From: JAOUEA01 sp963810915
GTDB taxonomy: Bacteria > Actinomycetota > UBA4738 > HRBIN12
Direction: 5' to 3'
Assembly: GCA_963810915.1 (NCBI GenBank)
Contig: CAWEPH010000006.1
Location: 1,000,318 to 1,064,317, forward strand
DNA length: 64,000 bases
Part shown: piece after piece, positions 61,089 to 64,000 of the stretch
How the letters are laid out: the number at the start of each line of letters is the position of its first letter
Position numbering within the stretch: position 1 is the stretch's first letter
Position numbers and translations under genes: made by a program
The notes under the pieces: generated by a model
What the model saw: only the letters and a program-made list of their open reading frames with translations
Told to the model about the DNA's origin: nothing
Database searches by the model: none

Positions 61089-62543
61089 ATGACGTCGCCG
61101 GAGCTCGCCTCGCGCGCCGACGCCGACCCGGCGATCCACCCCGCGCCGATGGACCGGCGGGCCTTCCTCCGCCGATCGGCGATGGCTGTGGCGGGTGGCA
61201 CCCTCTTCTCCTGCACCGGCGGCCGCGTGATCCCGCGGGTCGGATCCACGAGCTCGCCGTCCGCGAGGGTCGACACGAGGTGGCCGATCAAGCACGTCGT
61301 GTACCTGATGCTCGAGAACCGCAGCTTCGACAACCTCTTCGGCCGGTTCCCCGGCGTCGAGGGCACACGGGTGGGGAACATGCTCGGGCAGGAGCGTCCA
61401 TTGCTCAGCTGCCCGGATTGGCTGCCCGGCGACCTCCCGCACGATCGGGCCTCCGCGCTCGGCGAGTTCAACGACGGGAAGCTCGACAACTTCGGGATCG
61501 GCGATTACGGCGACCCGTGGGCGTACACCCAGTTCCGCGGCCCCGAGATCCCCGCGTATTGGCAGTGGGCGCGCGACTACGCCCTGAGCGATCGTTTCTT
61601 CGCGTCCGCGCTCGGCCCCTCCTACCCCAACCACTTCTTCTTCGTGGCGGGACAATCGGGCGGGGTCGTCGACAACCCGGAGAACATCGGCACGACGGAG
61701 GACCCCTCCACCGCGGGCAAGCCCGGAGGCGGACGGTTCAAGAGCTGGGGCTGCGACGCGGTCGGTCAGGGAGAGGAACCGGTGTACGTGGAGGTGGCGG
61801 AGCCCGACGGCTCGTTCGTACGCCACGATCCGTGCTTCCACTTCCCCACCATGGGCGAGCAGCTCTCGCATCGCGGCATCGACTGGGCGTACTACGCGCC
61901 CCTGCCCGGCTACCTCGGCTACATGTGGAACGCCTACAACGGCATCCACCAGGTCTTCCACTCCGACCTCTGGCAGGAGCACGCCCAGCACGACATCGAC
62001 GACCTCGTGCGCGACATCGAGGCCGGTTCACTCCCGTCCGTCACGTGGGCGGTGCCGCACTTCCAGCTCTCGGACCATCCACCGTCGTCCTCGGCCTTCA
62101 CGCACAACTGGGTGATGGACGTGGTGAACGCCGTGATGAAGAGCGAGCTCTGGAACAGCACGGCGATCTTCATCACCTGGGACGAGTGGGGTGGCTTCTA
62201 CGATCACGTGGTTCCGCCGCAGATCGACGACGTCGGGCTCGGGTTCCGTGTGCCGCTCCTCACGATCAGCCCGTTCACCCCTCGCGGACTGATCGACGAC
62301 GAGGTGGGCGAGTTCTCGACCCCCCTCCGGTTCATCGCCGAAAACTGGGGACTGCGCCACCTGACCCCGCGCATCGCCCGGTCCCACAACATGGAGCACC
62401 TGTTCGACTTCAAGCGGAACCCGCAGGCGCCGAAGGTCGCGACCCAACGCGCCGAGACGTTCGGGAACCCTTACACGTTCCCGTCGAGCTTCCCGGATTG
62501 GCCCCCCGGCACCGTCCCGGTGACCAGCCCGTTCGGCACCTGA
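61089..62543 (+). CDS. TAT-exported phospholipase C/phosphoesterase-family lipoprotein
   Basis: A 484-aa phosphoesterase (acid phosphatase/PLC family) with metal-site blocks VVYLMLENRSFDNLFG, SYPNHFFF, THNWVMD and TWDEWGGFYDHVVPP. The N-terminus has a twin-arginine motif (DRRAFLRRS) and a lipobox (TLFSC, Cys42), so export is folded and lipid anchored. ATG 61149 could be the true start, removing a 20-residue extension. The role is phosphate acquisition or lipid breakdown outside the membrane. Confidence 0.88.
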   Translation: MTSPELASRADADPAIHPAPMDRRAFLRRSAMAVAGGTLFSCTGGRVIPRVGSTSSPSARVDTRWPIKHVVYLMLENRSFDNLFGRFPGVEGTRVGNMLGQERPLLSCPDWLPGDLPHDRASALGEFNDGKLDNFGIGDYGDPWAYTQFRGPEIPAYWQWARDYALSDRFFASALGPSYPNHFFFVAGQSGGVVDNPENIGTTEDPSTAGKPGGGRFKSWGCDAVGQGEEPVYVEVAEPDGSFVRHDPCFHFPTMGEQLSHRGIDWAYYAPLPGYLGYMWNAYNGIHQVFHSDLWQEHAQHDIDDLVRDIEAGSLPSVTWAVPHFQLSDHPPSSSAFTHNWVMDVVNAVMKSELWNSTAIFITWDEWGGFYDHVVPPQIDDVGLGFRVPLLTISPFTPRGLIDDEVGEFSTPLRFIAENWGLRHLTPRIARSHNMEHLFDFKRNPQAPKVATQRAETFGNPYTFPSSFPDWPPGTVPVTSPFGT

Positions 62544-62551
62544 GGGGTCGC

Positions 62552-63982
62552 CTACTCCTGGGAGAAGTAGATGTTCTTCACCTCGGTGTAGAGCGCGGCG
62601 GCGTGCATCCCCATCTCGCGGCCCATCCCGCTCTGCTTGTAGCCGCCGAAGGGCGCCTCGGTGTGCACGCTCGAGGACGAGTTCACGCTGAGCGTGCCGG
62701 TGCGGATGCCCTTGGCCACCCGGATCGCCCGGCCGAGATCCCGCGTCCAGATGGAACCCGATAGCCCGTACGGGGAGTCGTTCGCCAACCGCACGGCCTC
62801 CTCCTCGGTGTCGAAGGGGATCACGCACGCGACCGGACCGAAGATCTCCTCCTGCGCCACGCGCATGTCGTTGCGGACATCGGCGAGCACCGCGGGCCGC
62901 ATGAAGTAGCCGGGGTCCGCGGGGACCTCTCCGCCGCTCACGCGCTTCGCGCCCTCCTCCTCGCCGAGCGCGAGGTAGTCGAGCGAGGTCTGGCGCTGCC
63001 CCTGGCTGATCAGGGGACCCATCTCGGTCGACTCATCCAGCGGTTGGCCCACGGTGACCGCGTCCGCCGCTTCCGAGAATCGGGCGACGAACTCGTCGTA
63101 GATCGGCCGCTGGACGAAGGCCCGCGAGCGCGCGCAGCAATCCTGTCCCGCGTTGTCGAACACCGACCAGAGCGACTTGGGCACGCAGACGTCGAGATCG
63201 GTGTCGGCGAAGACGACGTTGGCCGACTTGCCGCCCAGCTCCAGCGAGACCCGGGCGATGTTCCGGGCGGCCTCCTGCATCACCGCCGTGCCCACCTCGG
63301 TCGAGCCCGTGAACGAGATCTTGGCGACGCGTGGGTCGGCGATCAGGGCGCCCGCTGTCGTGGAGCCGGGGCCAGGGAGGACGCTCAGCGTTCCCTCGGG
63401 GAGACCGCTCGCGTACAAGAGATCCGCGATCGCGAGCGCGCTGAGGGGCGTCTGCGACGCGGGTTTCACGACCGCGGTGTTCCCGCACGCGAGCGCCGGC
63501 GCGATCTTCCATGACGCGATGACCGCGGGGAAGTTCCACGGCGTGATGAGCGCGCACACGCCCACCGGCTCGCGCAGCGTGAGGTCGATGCCGGGCGGCA
63601 CGATCGGGATGGTCTCGCCCATGATCTTGTTGGCCGCCCCGCCCCAGTACTCGAAGACGTTGGCGACGATGTCGATCTCCGCGCGCGCCGACGTGATCGG
63701 CTTGCCCCCGTTGCGCGCCTCCAGCGTGGCGAGCTCCTCCTGCCGCTCGCGGATCAGGAACGACGCCTTCGTGAGCACGCGCCCGCGCTCGCGCGCGCTC
63801 ATGCGTGCCCATGCGCCTTCTTCGAACGCGCGTGCGGCGATGTCCACCGCGCGGCGGGCGTCCTCGGGACCGCCCGTCGCCACCTCGGCCATGGGCGCCG
63901 CGGTCGCCGGCTCGATCACGTCGGTCGTCGCCCCGTCGGCAGCCGATACGCGCTCTCCGCCCAGAACCAGCAGATCGGTCAT
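62552..63982 (-). CDS. NAD(P)-dependent aldehyde dehydrogenase
   Basis: A 476-aa ALDH superfamily enzyme with Rossmann contacts TPWNFPAVIASWKIAPAL, FTGSTEVG, the catalytic Glu in SLELGGK and the catalytic Cys in NAGQDCCARS, plus EEIFGPV near the end. The residue before the double Cys is Asp where Val is common. Substrate is unknown; betaine or aminobutyraldehyde-type relatives are close. ATG 63982 is used; GTG 63994 is an alternative. Confidence 0.92.
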   Translation of the reverse strand: MTDLLVLGGERVSAADGATTDVIEPATAAPMAEVATGGPEDARRAVDIAARAFEEGAWARMSARERGRVLTKASFLIRERQEELATLEARNGGKPITSARAEIDIVANVFEYWGGAANKIMGETIPIVPPGIDLTLREPVGVCALITPWNFPAVIASWKIAPALACGNTAVVKPASQTPLSALAIADLLYASGLPEGTLSVLPGPGSTTAGALIADPRVAKISFTGSTEVGTAVMQEAARNIARVSLELGGKSANVVFADTDLDVCVPKSLWSVFDNAGQDCCARSRAFVQRPIYDEFVARFSEAADAVTVGQPLDESTEMGPLISQGQRQTSLDYLALGEEEGAKRVSGGEVPADPGYFMRPAVLADVRNDMRVAQEEIFGPVACVIPFDTEEEAVRLANDSPYGLSGSIWTRDLGRAIRVAKGIRTGTLSVNSSSSVHTEAPFGGYKQSGMGREMGMHAAALYTEVKNIYFSQE

Positions 63983-64000
63983 CGTCGTTCGCACCTCCGC

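Overview
The window is very GC-rich chromosomal DNA, densely packed with genes, many of which overlap by 4 bp (ATGA/GTGA) or start with GTG. The gene set fits a high-GC, deep-branching actinobacterium-like organism, though the lineage is an inference: an HrdB/SigB-type sigma factor, a WS/DGAT acyltransferase, an ECF42-type sigma factor with its DGPF partner, a TrpB2-type tryptophan synthase, a TAT-exported phospholipase C-like lipoprotein and likely leaderless transcripts. I saw no rRNA, tRNA, CRISPR, insertion sequence or prophage.

Layout. 1-3717: 3' part of an ADP-forming acyl-CoA synthetase, a small protein and a Ppx/GppA phosphatase. 3748-19730: a carbohydrate island with an M55 D-aminopeptidase, two BadF-type sugar kinases, a Gfo/Idh/MocA dehydrogenase, a complete CUT1 sugar ABC transporter (binding protein, two permeases and a remote ATPase), a ROK repressor, two GH4 glycosidases, a DegT aminotransferase, a SIS sugar-phosphate isomerase and a NodB deacetylase. 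19743-29594: orphan histidine kinase, M20 peptidase, SulP transporter, acyltransferase, Nudix, alpha/beta hydrolase, class V aminotransferase, PAS-GGDEF and a sigma-70 factor with a readable promoter and terminator. 29964-43559: Ycf46-like AAA protein, hydrolases, WS/DGAT, a cupredoxin/beta-helix membrane protein, AlaX, EamA exporter, an 1144-residue membrane fusion and an alkaline-phosphatase-superfamily protein. 43621-49687: a probable metal island (AP-like protein, DUF318 permease, YcgQ-like partner, Fur/Zur regulator, ZnuBCA-type importer). 49719-63982: MutY, CBS protein, ECF42 pair, MBOAT/SGNH O-acetylation pair, TrpB2, lysyl oxidase-like protein, PAP2, Rieske, CDP-alcohol phosphatidyltransferase, GreA-like factor, phospholipase C-like protein and aldehyde dehydrogenase.

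The most interesting part is the carbohydrate island. A 13-bp near-palindrome (AGGAAACTTTCCT) was seen twice: just downstream of the predicted start of transcription of the ROK/ABC operon, and just inside the coding start of the SIS gene, beside the divergent GH4 gene. This links transporter, glycosidase, isomerase, deacetylase and kinases into one inferred ROK regulon, probably for uptake and breakdown of an amino-sugar glycoside. The dehydrogenase plus DegT aminotransferase raise the possibility that the substrate, or an intermediate, is a keto/amino sugar or aminocyclitol rather than plain chitin-derived GlcNAc.
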